DNA from: Monarcha castaneiventris obscurior
Lineage: Eukaryota; Chordata; Aves; Passeriformes; Monarchidae
Direction of reading: 5' to 3'
Length of the DNA: 64,000 nucleotides
Assembly: GCA_026261815.1 (NCBI GenBank)
Contig: JAMPIT010000476.1
Coordinates: forward strand, 3,871,501 to 3,935,500
This document shows positions 26,649 to 39,500 of this stretch, piece after piece. The translations under genes and the position numbers were made by a program. Positions within the stretch are counted from its first letter, which is position 1, and each line of letters begins with the position of its first letter. Below the pieces are notes generated by a model. That model did not search any database and was not told the origin of the DNA. It worked only from the letters and a program-made list of their open reading frames with translations.

Positions 26649-29600
26649 GGCACTCAAGGGCAAGCAGCAGCAAGCTGGAGCTGTCCCAGCAGGGAGAAGA
26701 GAGAGGAGCACCCTGAGTTTGGCTCCCACTGGGTTTGGTCTGAATTTAATTCAGACTTACTTTATTCCCTCCTGTCATTAGTCTTGCTTTCAATTTGTTT
26801 GCTTAGCCTCCCCAGTGAATATATTTCCAGCAAGTTGGCAACAATCACAGATCAGCAGATGGATCCGGAAAGGGAGGAAGTCACGCTGCGAGATGTGAGC
26901 TGCAGTTGTCATTTTATTTCCTCAAACCAGATCTGAATCCAGTACCTGATCTCCTGGCTGCAAAGGGCATGGATGCTCTCTTCGCCGACACTAAAACATG
27001 TTTTAAGATAAATAGCAGGTGTTGAACTCAAGAATGCATCTGTGCATGCGCCGTTTTTGAGCTGATGAACAGTTGGGTCCTGTTATGCCGTATGATGGAC
27101 CAGGTGCACACTTTTTAGAATCATTAGCAGCTTCTGTGAAATGGAGTTTTGCAGTCTAGTAGTGGTTTTATCCAAAGCCTTAAATGTATCTTCACCTGTG
27201 CACCAGTAATATATATTTTGTGTCTTTGCACGCTAATGTTTGGATCCACTTAATAAAAGTTGCCCTTCAGGCTGAATCCTGCATCGTGTCCAAATTCTGA
27301 CTGTCTCAGCTTCTTTAGTTGAGCTGTCCAAGATGCTGAGCCTGCTGCATTGACAACTGCAGGTGATCTACTTCTTGGCTTGCAGCTGTCTTACATAGTG
27401 TGGAGCTTGAATGGGAGATTTAAATTCTTTCTGTTGCTGCAGAAGGCAAGAAGACAGTAATTTCAGATCAGGGCTGGATCTTGTGCCATATGCGTTGTAG
27501 GATTGAATACACTGTGATCAGATTAATTGCCTTGATTTAAAAAAGATTGAAGTCTTGACTCTACTTAACAGTTGTTTCTGGTTAGGATTTTAAAGTTCTC
27601 TTGCATTCCCAGCTGCCTGCATGTGTGGGCATTTTTGCTCTGTAAGAAAGCATCCTTTCTGCTGCTTTGAAATTGAGTTGTTCTGCCAGAAGAGCATTCA
27701 GTCACAGGCTGTGTGACCTTTCTTGGACTTGTGTAGCTATTCCTGAATGCTTCTCATGTGTCATTAACCCTGATTGCTATCAGCATCTTTCTCATACAGT
27801 CTTTTCATGAGAGGTCTGCAGGTTGGCAAGACAAGGAAAAGGTGAGGTAGAAGTATGATCTTGGCAGACTTCCACATTTGAGCCCAGGTCTTATGGATCT
27901 TGGAAATGCTTGAAGAGCCCTCTGGTCCAGCCTCCTGTGTGGAGGGAGGCTATTGCTGACAGTGAGTGAGGCTGGCTGTGGCATTGTCAAGTGGGCTCTG
28001 AAGAGCTTTCAGGATGGAGATGTCACCACAAAGCCAGATCAAAGTGTTCTGGTACTTCACTGTCCTTTGAAGTCAGCTGGAAGAGAAAGCAGAGGACAGC
28101 TGTATTAGCAAATGGGTTTGGAACCGCAGTGTTACATTGATCCAGCACTTGGAGAAAGCCTGGCATAAATTTCTTTTTAGCCATCCAACTTCTGTTTCTT
28201 GGGAATGTGATCTGAAGGGATCACGCTCCACTCTAAGGAGTGTGCCCATGAAACTGCATCGTTTTTGTGCCCTGGCTGGCTCTGTGCTTGTGGGGCTGGG
28301 CTGCAAGGGGCAGAACAGCAGAACAGTAACATTCCCCACTACAGTTCAGGTTGTGTGTGCTTTTTGGGGCAGTCTCCAGCTGAGCAGTAATTCTGGGAAT
28401 CCAGGATTTGTCTTCTGTAGAAGACCTGAGGTCTTGCTGACAAATATAGCAACTTTGGGTTAATGTTTTGTGAGAGAAGCAAAGAATCTGGATTATATCC
28501 TTTTTGGTTTTACTGGACTGGATTCACATGCCCTACCTAAATGACATGTTTTTGCAATTACAGATTGCAGTTGCAAAACTAATAGCCTACAGATGCTATG
28601 CAAAAGCAGAGCTCTGCTGCAGTGAATTATAGAAGGAGGGGAATTTCTTTTTATGGGTAGTAGTAATAAAACAATTAATTCCTTTTGGGTCTTACAATCT
28701 GTAAAATCTGCAGAGATAGCTGACAGACTCAGCTGGGAGTTACAGATGAACTGCATTTCTGTGCTCCTGTAGCCCCTGGGAAGGACAGAAAATGGCAGAG
28801 AAACATAATTTTCAAGTAATTGGAAGCAAACATTTTTTAATTTTATGATGGTTTGATTGAGAGAGCCTTTAGAAGAAAATCTGATCCTTATCAAACATAA
28901 CTGAGGATCTTTTCCACCAATACAAGCTGGGATTTTTTTCCTTTCACAGAAGCACACAACTAAGTCAGCTAGACATACCTTTTCCAATTTGTTTTGAAAC
29001 TCAGCTAATTTCCACAAATAACACACACACAAATTATCAAAGCATTTTCAAGTCCTTTAGAACCTTCCTATACGATTTTAACCAAAACTGTTTACTTAAG
29101 CATAGAATTCCATCCCTCACATCCTCTTACTTCGTGTTTAGGAATTTTTTTTTAATCTGCTGCCAAACCAAAATTACATCATAGCAAATGCATGCATTGT
29201 TCTTTACTTTTGGGCCGGCAGAGCAGTTCTGCAGACAAGTTTAATTGGTGGGATTTCTGTCCAGTCTCTGTCCTGTGCTCTCCTTGTTCACATGGCCCTT
29301 TTCCTTCCTATTCAGATAAAAAAAGACAAAACTACAAGGAAAAGTACATTTATGATAGAAATAAAGTCCAAATGGGGTGCCTTCACCTCATTCTGCCTTG
29401 CAATTGGACTGGCGTTGCTGTGCCTCATTCAAGCTTCTTCAAACTGTGGTTTCCTGGGGCATTCCCTATCCACAGAGCAAGGATGATGGTATTTAGTGCC
29501 TCTTATTCAGGATGTCTTGCAAGTAAAAAAAGATCTTCAGATAGCTTGGGTAGAAATGAGGCAGGTTCATCTTGGGTAATTCCAGAATGAGGGATTTGCA

Positions 29601-32600
29601 AAAGAATGGGGATCTTGAGAGAAGCAGGTAATTTTGCATCTCTGGTGTCACTTTTTTTTAACAGGATGAAGATAGATGTTTCAGTAGGAGAGAAGGTTAA
29701 TGAACCTGTCTTTGGAAGTGTGCTCATGTTCCACTTCCTGAAGGGAGACTCGGTGCCTTCTCAGAGGCCCACTGGGTAGAGTCTATAGATACCTGATAAC
29801 CAGCATATTTCAGTGTTATCTTAAGGCACAATTCCTCATCTTCGGCCTTGTATGTTGAATAAAGGGATTATAAGCCATGAAAATAGAAAAACTGAATAGT
29901 GTATCAGTATTTTCCACCTTCATATGACACCTGCTTTACAGCTGCCTTTTGTGCACCTCCACAATGCTTTGCGTGGTTGTGAGCTGCAAAGGACACAGTT
30001 CCCAGCAGCTCTCTGTTATCCTTAGTAGTCTCCATAACCCTTCTAGCTCTTAATCCAGGAGAGATCCTTTGCTGCTGGTTCTCCTTTACACTGAGAAAAC
30101 ACTCCAAAGCTGAGCCCTGCTCGTGGACAAGCAGCAGTGCTGCCTTTGAAGGGAGTGGGGGAAACTCCTCCAGAGGAAGCTTGTGGCAGAGTGAATTTTC
30201 CATTCATCTGAGGTCTCTGGGATTTTCACAAGGCTCTCTGACTCACAGCGAGGTGCTTTCCAGTTAGTTTGGTTTTGGAGCCCAGGCCATATCACATCTG
30301 GCAGTAGCACAATTTACAATAAAAGGCTAAAGACTTCTTCATTAAAAGGTCTCTCATGTGGGAACTAAACTGGAGAGCAACTCCTTCTGCAGGGACAGTG
30401 ACTAGAAACTGTTCCAGAGTGCAGTTAGGTTTTATATATGAAAATTTGTCTGGGAATGGCAGAAAGGTGTAATCTTACACTACAGGACGTTTTACTGACT
30501 GTGGGATAGAGCTATTTCTGGTAAAACACTTAAATAAAAATCATATCTCATCACTTCATTCCATCTCTGGGCACAAAGTATGGGCTGTAAAAGCCACCTG
30601 TGCACAGAAACACAGGGATTGGAACAGCACTGGGGTGAAAAGGAGCAATTTTGGCAAAAATAAAAGCGGAAAAAGAATATCTATTCCCACTGCGTTTTGG
30701 AGCTTGTTCTGGGACAGTCTTCTCCCCATCCCTCAAAACCTAGAAAAGTAATTAGATGCTATGATTAGGGGTCGAATTCTCAATTGCAAACTGTCTTCTT
30801 TAAGTCTGCTGCATAATCAAACCGATAATGTGTGCTGGCTAAAATCAAGGTTAGTATAAGTAGAACTGGTACAATTTCAAACCAAGTTAAATGGATATTG
30901 TTAAAGTGGTAAAGCCACTGGAACCTCTCAGGGTGGGCTGTCAAGAACTGGTGCGGAGAGGCTGATACCATGTGGAATTTTATTGTGGGTTTTCTGTGGG
31001 TTCCTTGCAGTCATTATCCCATCTTTCACCTGCTCCCATACTCTTCATGTCATGGGTTCCCTGTAAGGATCCATGATGAGGTGAGTAGATCTCCTTGGAT
31101 TTCTAAGGTCTATCTTTAAAAACAAACATCAGAAACCAAGCAAACAAAAAAACGCATCAACTTTAACAACAAGTTGGCTTTACTAAGTTCATGGTATGAT
31201 GAGCAAAGAGTGGTGGCTGTGAGTCACAGTTTGTGTAGAGGTTTTAATTGGTTTCCACTCCTTTTTTTTTTTTTTTCTGTTCTCAAAACCATCCCCATGC
31301 CTTTCAGATATAAGGGTCAAAAATGTTTCCAGAGGCACCCTCCCCTCTGCATTTCTGCCCTGTTTAACATCCACTGATACTGAAGGCAGTGTTTCAGGAA
31401 CTTCTGGCATTTTCAGATGGACCAGTGCTGCATCCAGTGTGGTGTAACCTCAGGGCACCATATGGTTGCCATCACCCAAATGAATCCATAATGAAATTAT
31501 ACAGCCATTTCCTCTACAAATTTGTAAACTTTCATACACGTCCTTTTTGAAGTGGCAGAGGAAACCAGAAATGCCAAGACCTGCCTCCCGTTTACATCTG
31601 ATCTGTGCTCTGTGCTTTGCGGTGTTGGGAGCTGCTGGGGTAGATGAGAATCAGCCCCTTGGCTCTGAGTGCACATTGGTGAGTTCTCTTCCCTGGGGAA
31701 CAGCCTCCTTTTGTATTCGGAGAGCTGCTGAGATCCAGCCCTGGATTCCTTGAGAATGAAGTTCTCAGGTACCATTTCTTGGCCAGGAGTTACGTGCCAA
31801 AGGCTGTGATGCTGCTCAGGGCCTGGTCAGGGGCCTGTGTAGGAGAGCAGGACAGACACATCACATCTCTGGCAACAGCAGAAAGCCTGAAACAATGATC
31901 CTGAAATGCTTAAAAAGTGTTAAATCTGTGGTTTGTGGGAAAAAAAGCTGGCTCATGGCCTCTGTCAGCCCATGGGTTTAAGAAGTGTATCTCCTTGGAG
32001 TATTTGTACTCTGGATCAGTCTCTGAAGCGGCATGCAGTTTTTTGGGCCTGGGAGAGCACATTTTTGTTGCACATTCTTTGTATTGCCAAAAGCATACCT
32101 GTAAAGAAGGTCCAGTGTCATGTCATTGACTCGAAATCCCTGAAGATGTTCAGAAAAATAGGTTTGAATGACAGTGCATGTATTTTATGCACAATTTTTG
32201 TATGATCAAAAAAACACTTGTTTTCTATCTGCTTTATCCTGAGATCACTAGGTGTGGTCAGATTAACAGATAAGCTTTTAAGCTGTCAGGAGATGTTGAG
32301 CACTGCAGAAGCAATGCCATTAAAGAAAAATGGCCCCTCAGTGGGATGTGGGAGCTCCTCTGCCTGGCTCGGCGGCGGCTGTAATGTGGTCCTAGAATCA
32401 CAGCGGGAAGAGTCAGGCTGGAAGAGGTTGAGGCACACAATTCCCTGGGAGAGTTCTTAGTCATAAACAGAGATGAAAAAATGCCCAGCCTGGTGTTTGT
32501 TTGCTGTAAGAAGCCTTGGGAAGCTGCTGGACAGAGTACCCTTTGGCACGCCGAGGCGCCTGGCTCCATTTGCCCCCTCTGCTCTGGCAGCTGCCTTTGT

Positions 32601-34047
32601 TGGTTGCAATATTCTAGCACGGAGCTGGTCTCCAAGGCAATGGTAAAGATCAAATCTCCTCTTCAAGGCAAATTACCAGAACAGCACATTAAAGTTTTCC
32701 TTTGGTATTTTAATCCAGTCTCCTCAGAGCTTTTATTGCTGTAAAGCAACAAATGTCACTGGTTTTTTGCAAAAGGTTATCCTTGGTTTGTCAGAGATGG
32801 ATCTCTTAACGAAGAGCAAGGCTCGTTGGGACATCTTGACAAAGCCTTTGTGGGAAGTAGGCTTGGGGCTGTGTTCCTGGAGCCTTGGCTCCTGCATGGA
32901 TCACATCTGTATTTTGCAGGGTACATGCTCCAAGGCACTGGGAAGGGTCAGAGGCTCGGCCTGCCCTGCCGCAGCACGACCAGCAGTGTTCACACAGGCA
33001 GATGTGCTAAATATGCTCTAACAAAGCACATCTACATCAAGTGTCGTTAATTAAGACCTCAGAAAAGCCTTTTGAAAAATACTTATCCATACCTAAGCCC
33101 AACAACTAAGAAGGTAAGAAAAATCTGGGGGAATTGATTTGACAGATAGTAACCTCTGGGATAGGAGGAAAGACAGCTCATGCTGAGAGTGCAGAGCCTT
33201 TGCGGGGCTGGAAATCTGCTCCTTTGTGTCCCGTGTCACGCGGGCTTCCCTCAAATGCGTGCACCTCTCCTCCAAACAATCCCTGTAATATTTTCCTCCA
33301 TCGTGGGCATACTGCGAGGATTAATTCCTATGTGTTTCTGTCACACAATGAAACAGGAATGGAGGAGGTGCAGGACTGCTCCCTGGGAGGTGCTGTGGCT
33401 GATGGGATATGCATTGCAAAAGCCAAAACAAGCAATATTGCTAGTTCTACTAATTTAAAAGCCAAGAGTTCAGCTTAGAAGTGATGATAGTTTAAGAAAC
33501 AAAATAAAATCAAAAAGACCCATGACTAGCATTTTTTTTCCTCTAATGAAACCTCCTGGTATGCAGTGATGATGTTTTGTTTATGTCCTTAAACTATGAG
33601 AGTTAAAGCCAGGTTTTTTTTAATAAAGGCTAGAATGTCTGCATATTTTCATGCATCTAGGTAGGAGGGATTTTGAGTACCAAAGCACATCTCATGAGAC
33701 TGAGGCTGAAGCTGCAAGAGCAGCAGGACTTCTGGAATATTCTAGCACAGAATATTCGAGTGGAGCAGGATTTCCATTGCCATTTGGCTGTAGAGGTTAG
33801 AGATACATGAGGCTCTAAAGCTTAATCCCTGCTAGAGTCCTGATAACACTGATGTGATATGCAAGAAACCTCAGAATCCTTATTGCAGTTCCATGTGTTG
33901 TTGAGACTTACTAAATGAAGGTTGCGTGTTCGTGGCTGGATTTTTAGTATCTGTGTCTATATTTATCTGTCAGTCTGTCTCATCTGGCTTCAGTATCACA
34001 GAACTGTAGAGATAATCAAAAGCAAAACGAGAATGCTGAAGCAAGGG

Positions 34048-34075
34048 TCTCATTTGGAATATCTCATTTGGAATA
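34048..34075. repeat. 14-bp tandem duplication
   Basis: TCTCATTTGGAATA is repeated twice without interruption. Intronic and of no evident function. Confidence 0.85.
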
Positions 34076-36514
34076 TTCTTTCCAGGCTGATATTTTTCCA
34101 GTCATTCTGCCAGCAGTCTCAGGTCTGCTTTGTCTGTCTAAACTGTCATCTGAGTGTAACTCCTGGTCCTAGCCAAAGCCATCCGTTGTTGGGCAGTAGT
34201 TCTGACTTATTCTGCCTCTGGTTGACATTCATGCTCCTGAGCCAGATGCTGACTTGCAAAATTTGCTTTTATTCGTTTTCAGTTTTATACCATGTGTTAA
34301 TATCACAATCAGTATTTTAATTTAGGGGGTTTTTTTGTCTACTGTTTAAAGTTAGGGATGAGTAATAGTGTCACACCCCCCTCTGGGATGCAATCAGCAT
34401 CCTTCAGAACAGTACAGGACATTTTAGAAATACATTCTAAATGATGTTTCTAAATGTCTAATATCTTCCAAATCACTCATCTGTACACTCCTTTCTGTGG
34501 CATAGAATTAATTATATGTTGCTTTCAAATAAAGTTTTGGAATATTTGAAGACTTCCGGGCTTGAGAATGTTGTGGGTAGCTAACTGTGGTCAAAATATC
34601 TGATGTTCTGCAGCATACCCTTTGACTTCAATGTAGAGTGAGGGTAGTTAGGTAATTTTGCATGTTTGCACTGATTGTCACAGTGTATTAAAAATAAAGA
34701 TGATTAGAGAGATAGATAAATTGCACCAATTCCAGATTTATAAAACGTCTCATTGTAGATGGGCAGACCAGCATCCAGACAATCTGTGCATTTTGCACAT
34801 TAGCTCCTGGGGGCAGTCTGGGTTTAGAGCTTTTTGTTTGTCTGTCTTCTCCAGCTGAATCACTGAAAGGTTGTGCAGCAACTCCAAAGCACATTTGAAT
34901 ACAACTGTAAAGTCCTTGTGGTAGTTCTTAATACAGTTTATACATACAGTAAATAAAGATGCCATTATAAGGCAGCATAAATTAATGCACCAATCTTCAG
35001 ATGGGTTAGCAAAAAGCAGTTGCTGCTTGTAATGACTCTCAGGTGATCATCTGTGCAGTACTTGTGGTTTGGTAGGTAATGATGATGTGGACTATCAGAA
35101 GCATTGAAAAAGAAAAAAACAAACTCTAAACATTTTTTATGCTCTGCTAAAAATAGTCATCAAATCATGACAAGGGCGTTGTAACAAAATGTAATTTAAT
35201 GGACATCTTATCTTTGGCCTGTTCCTTTGGGAGCATTGGATTTCAAGAACAGTTTTTATGTAAGGTTCATTGTCTTAGTGAATGTTGTCTTACTCTTAAA
35301 TGGTTCAAATGTGAAATGGGAATTACATATGTGATCCGAGAATTATACCAGAGTGGTTTTATAATTTTGGTACCAAGATGTTTTTTGCAGACATTTATTT
35401 AAGTAATGTTTTCTTCTTATGGTCAGTCGTTTGGTGTTTTGAGGGGGGAAATTTTTGATGGGAAAAAAAGAGAGTGATATTTCTGCAATGTGTTTACAGA
35501 ATATCTTGATATGTTTAACACCTAACTTTGTGTAACTCAGTTCCCCCAATCTTACATATAACAGTGTAGTGTTTATATTTTGAAATGGTAAATTACAGTT
35601 ACCCTGACATTAATAAATTAATGTGTCCTGAAGGAAGTCTCATTCAGTCTGCCAAAAAGATAACCTTGCCCAAAAGTATGAGATGTTTGTGTGGGAAAAG
35701 CATGGGAAAGCATGAAAAGAGAACATCAAATTTGCTTAATAATATGGGAGATGCCTGGACCAGAGCTTTTAAGTTCCATTGATAAGGGAAGAACCATATT
35801 TTTCCAGGCTGCAAGTTGAGAAACTTGAGTTCAGCACAGCAAAAGAACCCTGAAGAAAGGCTGCATTTTTCCTTGCAGGCCAGGTCCGTATCCAGAGCAT
35901 TTCCTGCAGATGCAGCTTCCACTGTCAGAGCCAGGGTAATCAGTTTGAACACTGCTGCCTTCCAGCAGCACCCAGTAGAGATAAGATACTAAAGCACAGC
36001 TTTACCATCCAACTTCCCTGGAAGGTTTTGTCAGCAGAGCTTGTGTTTCACACCCCATCCCAGCTCTGAGCTGTGCAGTCCTGCTGCACGAGGCGTGTGG
36101 TGTAGAGCTTGACAGAGACAGCAAGATGACATATATATAAAATAAACAGCTCTGCAAGTAAAAGTTTCGATTCAGCAAGGTCCTTAACCACATGTTTAAA
36201 TATCATTGAAGTCAAGTTAAATTACTTTAATCATATACATAAGCACTCTGTTGAATGAGGGCTTAATAGTAGTTTCCATCTCTTTCCACATGATCAAGGC
36301 TTTTTCATATTCTGCTGCATGCAGTAGGGATTTCTTCTTGGTTACACAGCATGAGCAATTGCTGTGACTTTTGGAAGACTCCCTCAACAATATGAATTTT
36401 CTGAGCTGTTGTAAACAGTTCCGTGTGGACTGCCAGTAAGAGAGAATGGAAAGGCATTTTCCCAGCTCTCCACTTTGAGAGTAGATTTAACACATCTTTT
36501 CTGCTGTTTTCCAG

Positions 36515-36599
36515 GACCACCTGTTACTGCCAGCCACCGCACATAACAAGACCAGGAGACCAAAGATGTCTATAGTGCTGCCAGCTGTAAACATCAATG
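36515..36599 (+). CDS. ATF6: ATF6 coding exon (equivalent of human exon 15), luminal domain
   Basis: An 85-nt exon encoding [17 protein letters not shown] then [11 protein letters not shown] plus G of the next Glu codon. It matches human [13 protein letters not shown]...[15 protein letters not shown] is an N-glycosylation sequon at the position of human Asn584. Acceptor CTGCTGTTTTCCAG and donor GTAAGT are strong, which may matter because the exon is isolated between introns of 23.5 and 15.8 kb. Its length is not a multiple of three, so skipping it would shift frame and remove the second regulatory cysteine. Confidence 0.96.
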
Positions 36600-39500
36600 G
36601 TAAGTGCAAAAGAAGAAAGGGAACGATAAGAGAACAATTTCAAAGAGATGTGCCTGACTCATGCATGAAAAGCAGACTTAGGCCAAATGTCTGTCATTAC
36701 AGCTTTGCAAAAGAAGTCAAACTGGTCATTACTGGGGTTTAGTTGCCAGGGTCCCCACTGGAGCTGGGGTACTGGAAAATCCCCTATGCTTGGTCACCCG
36801 GACTGTGAGGAGAGGTGGGGGACTTGGCCAGCAGTTGTGCATTCTGGCTCCTTCAAGGACATGGAGGGTGTTGTCCAGTCCTGGTGATTTGTGCCCAGCC
36901 GATTAAGGGTTACATGAATGGGATTTAACTTCTCTAACTTGGTGGCTTGCAGAGCCCGAGGAGACTGTCCTCATCTCCTCGTTTGGGTTCCTCCTACGCC
37001 TGCTTAGCAGGGCAAATTCCTTGGCCTTGCTGGTTTGTTAGGATGCTGACTGCCTTCCATGGCCTTCCTCAGCTGTTTACCACGCTGTTATACAACACTC
37101 AGTGTGAGTGGGACCTCTCAGCACTGCATGGTCAGGATTAATAATCATCATGTTACCATGCTGCAGGACAGCAGAGAAAACAGCTTTGCACTGGGGCACA
37201 GGCTTATTAGTGCACAGAAATGTTCTGGATCAGCATTTCAGTCCTACATGAGAGACAAGACATGACTTGCACAAATATATCATTAATTCAGATAGTGAGG
37301 AATTGCCAAGTTAGGACATGTTTGGGGCACAGGACCACTGCCACATGAGTGGCCACACTGCCACACTCTCAAATGCTGTGAGAACCCTGGAACAGTGTAA
37401 ACTTTACTTTCTGAATAACTGTGCACATAATGCTTTTTTAAAACATCTGTGTTTTACAGTACATGTGAATCATAAACCCAAATGTTATTGTTAAATCCCA
37501 GCATGCCGAAAACATTATCTGATGATGCGAATTTCCATAAACTAAGAAAAAAAGAATCAGTTCAGGCTTTCGGCATTTTGATAATTGCTCTTTCCCATGC
37601 AGTACAGCCGAGTGTGATAATCTGTACAGCTGTCCTAGGGGAATTTTTATTAGATGTATCAGAATTATTTTTGGCATTTATCTGCCTGAAACTCCCTTTT
37701 TATGTCTATTACAAAAATCCTTTTCTGGCTGACCTGAATTATCACATGCAAGTGGGCACTTTATCACTTGAAGTACAAACACTGTTTCTAAATTGCAAAG
37801 TATTTCTTCTTAATGTTTTACTGAGCCCTGTTTTACTTGAAATAACTTTTCATTTGTTGGAGTAAGTATAATTTGGAAAATATGCATCAGAATCCAGTGA
37901 CAAATCTTATCCTTCATTAATAATGAAACATTGTGAAATTATATTTTCTTCAGTTCTTCGGGATTTTTCTTTGGAACATCAGCATAATCCAAGAAATAAA
38001 AAAAATGTCCAGGGAATTGGGCAGAGATGTCGAAACAGATGAGACACAAGAATAGCATTAAGTAAACAACGGCATCAAACACAGATTCCTCTGTGACACC
38101 CAGCCAGGTGTTAGGAAAAAAGTTACAAGACACACAAGAGCCAGTAGGTAAATTGGCTTGGTTTTTAATTTGATCATTGATAACCTGGAGGAAATGACTC
38201 CCTAAAATGTTCTGCCTGGAAAAGAACCCATTTCTCTCCTTTGAGAGCATTGCTTCTCCACCCTGTTCTGCCTCTGTGGGGACTGGAGACATCCTGCACA
38301 AGCATCTGGAAGTTAGCTGACAGCAAAGCTTTCCTCCCAGCTGTCTGCTGTTCTTTTAAGCCCACCTTAATTCTTTGTGCACCTGCAGAGAGTTGGCTGC
38401 TGGAAAAGAACGAATCTCCTTTGGAGAAATTGGCAAAACTTTCAGTGAAAGAACTTGTCCCCTCTTTCTTTGTGCCTCAGCCAGATCTCTGTGCAAGAAG
38501 GGAAAACTTTTCTACTGGCACTTCCTTGCCCTTCCTTTTTACTGCCACAGCCCTGGCAGAGGAGATGACAGGAATGCAAGTGAAGGGGTCTTTGTTTTGA
38601 AACTTTTTCAGAACTTCATCACTTGCTTCTGCAGGGTCATTTTCTGTGTACTGAAGTCTACCCATGACAGTGTTTCCAAAGATGTAATACTTAACAGTGC
38701 AGTTGAGAACCTGCCATTTGAACTACTTGGACAGTCTTTTCCCAGCAGGACAGTCACCCTTTTCTGATCATATTTTGATTGCTCTGGTGCCTTCTGAGGT
38801 CCACTAGAGACTGCGTTTAGCTGGCTTGAGCCATTCCCACCACTGGCTGCAGGGACAGAGAGCAAGTATGGACAATGAGTACAAAGTAGAATGCTTTGTC
38901 CACTGCTGTCCTACATGGCTCTGCATGGTGGTTCCTGACGTGGTTCTGCAAGACTGATCTGGCAGTTTTCACCAATGTACACAGCAGAGCCAAGGTTACA
39001 GCCTGAAGAGTTTTTCTGGGAGGAAAGGGGCAGTCCTCGTGCTGTGAGGTAGTGGCAAATGTCAGCAGACAATCTTGTAATTGATGTGTACATGCACGTG
39101 TGTGCAGTCAATAAGATGGAAGTTTAAAAGAAGATCTTGTACAAGGCAATAGCAGTATGTTATTAATTTTCAAGATAAACACTTGCTTTCGAGTATTCAG
39201 TTGCTCTATGTTGGGAAAGTAAAAACAGCCATTACCTTGTAACATTGTGCCATGTGCTCCTTCTCAGGGTCAGCCTCAATCACCCATGCCCCTCAATGAG
39301 CATTAGGATAGAACCAGATCCTCACTGTGCAGGTGCACAGGAACATTTTTGCCTATTTAAATATGTTTACTATGCTAACATATGTTAAATATGTTCAAGT
39401 GTAAATTTTTTTAAGTATAGGAACTTGTTACACATTGGTACATGTTAATCTTCCACCTCTTAGTCCCTTTTCTTTCTCCCCCCATGGTCATAGCCTCTTT

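Noticed and set aside
26992..27005. 14-bp perfect palindrome TAAAACATGTTTTA
   Set aside because: Length is within chance expectation for AT-rich DNA of this size and it has no loop or second copy.
27885..27965. Possible CR1 word (GCCCTCTGGTCCAGCCTCC)
   Set aside because: Too short and without the flanking conserved CR1 blocks.
28493..29032. 179-codon minus-strand open frame with hydrophobic stretches
   Set aside because: Not like any family known to me; not supported by context.
32390..32450. Possible CR1 3' end (TAGAATCACAG...GGCTGGAAGAGG)
   Set aside because: Only two short words match and the rest diverges; not enough to call.
34526..34540. AATAAA in the large ATF6 intron as an early polyadenylation site
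   Set aside because: Many intronic AATAAA copies are expected in AT-rich sequence; nothing shows that this one is used.
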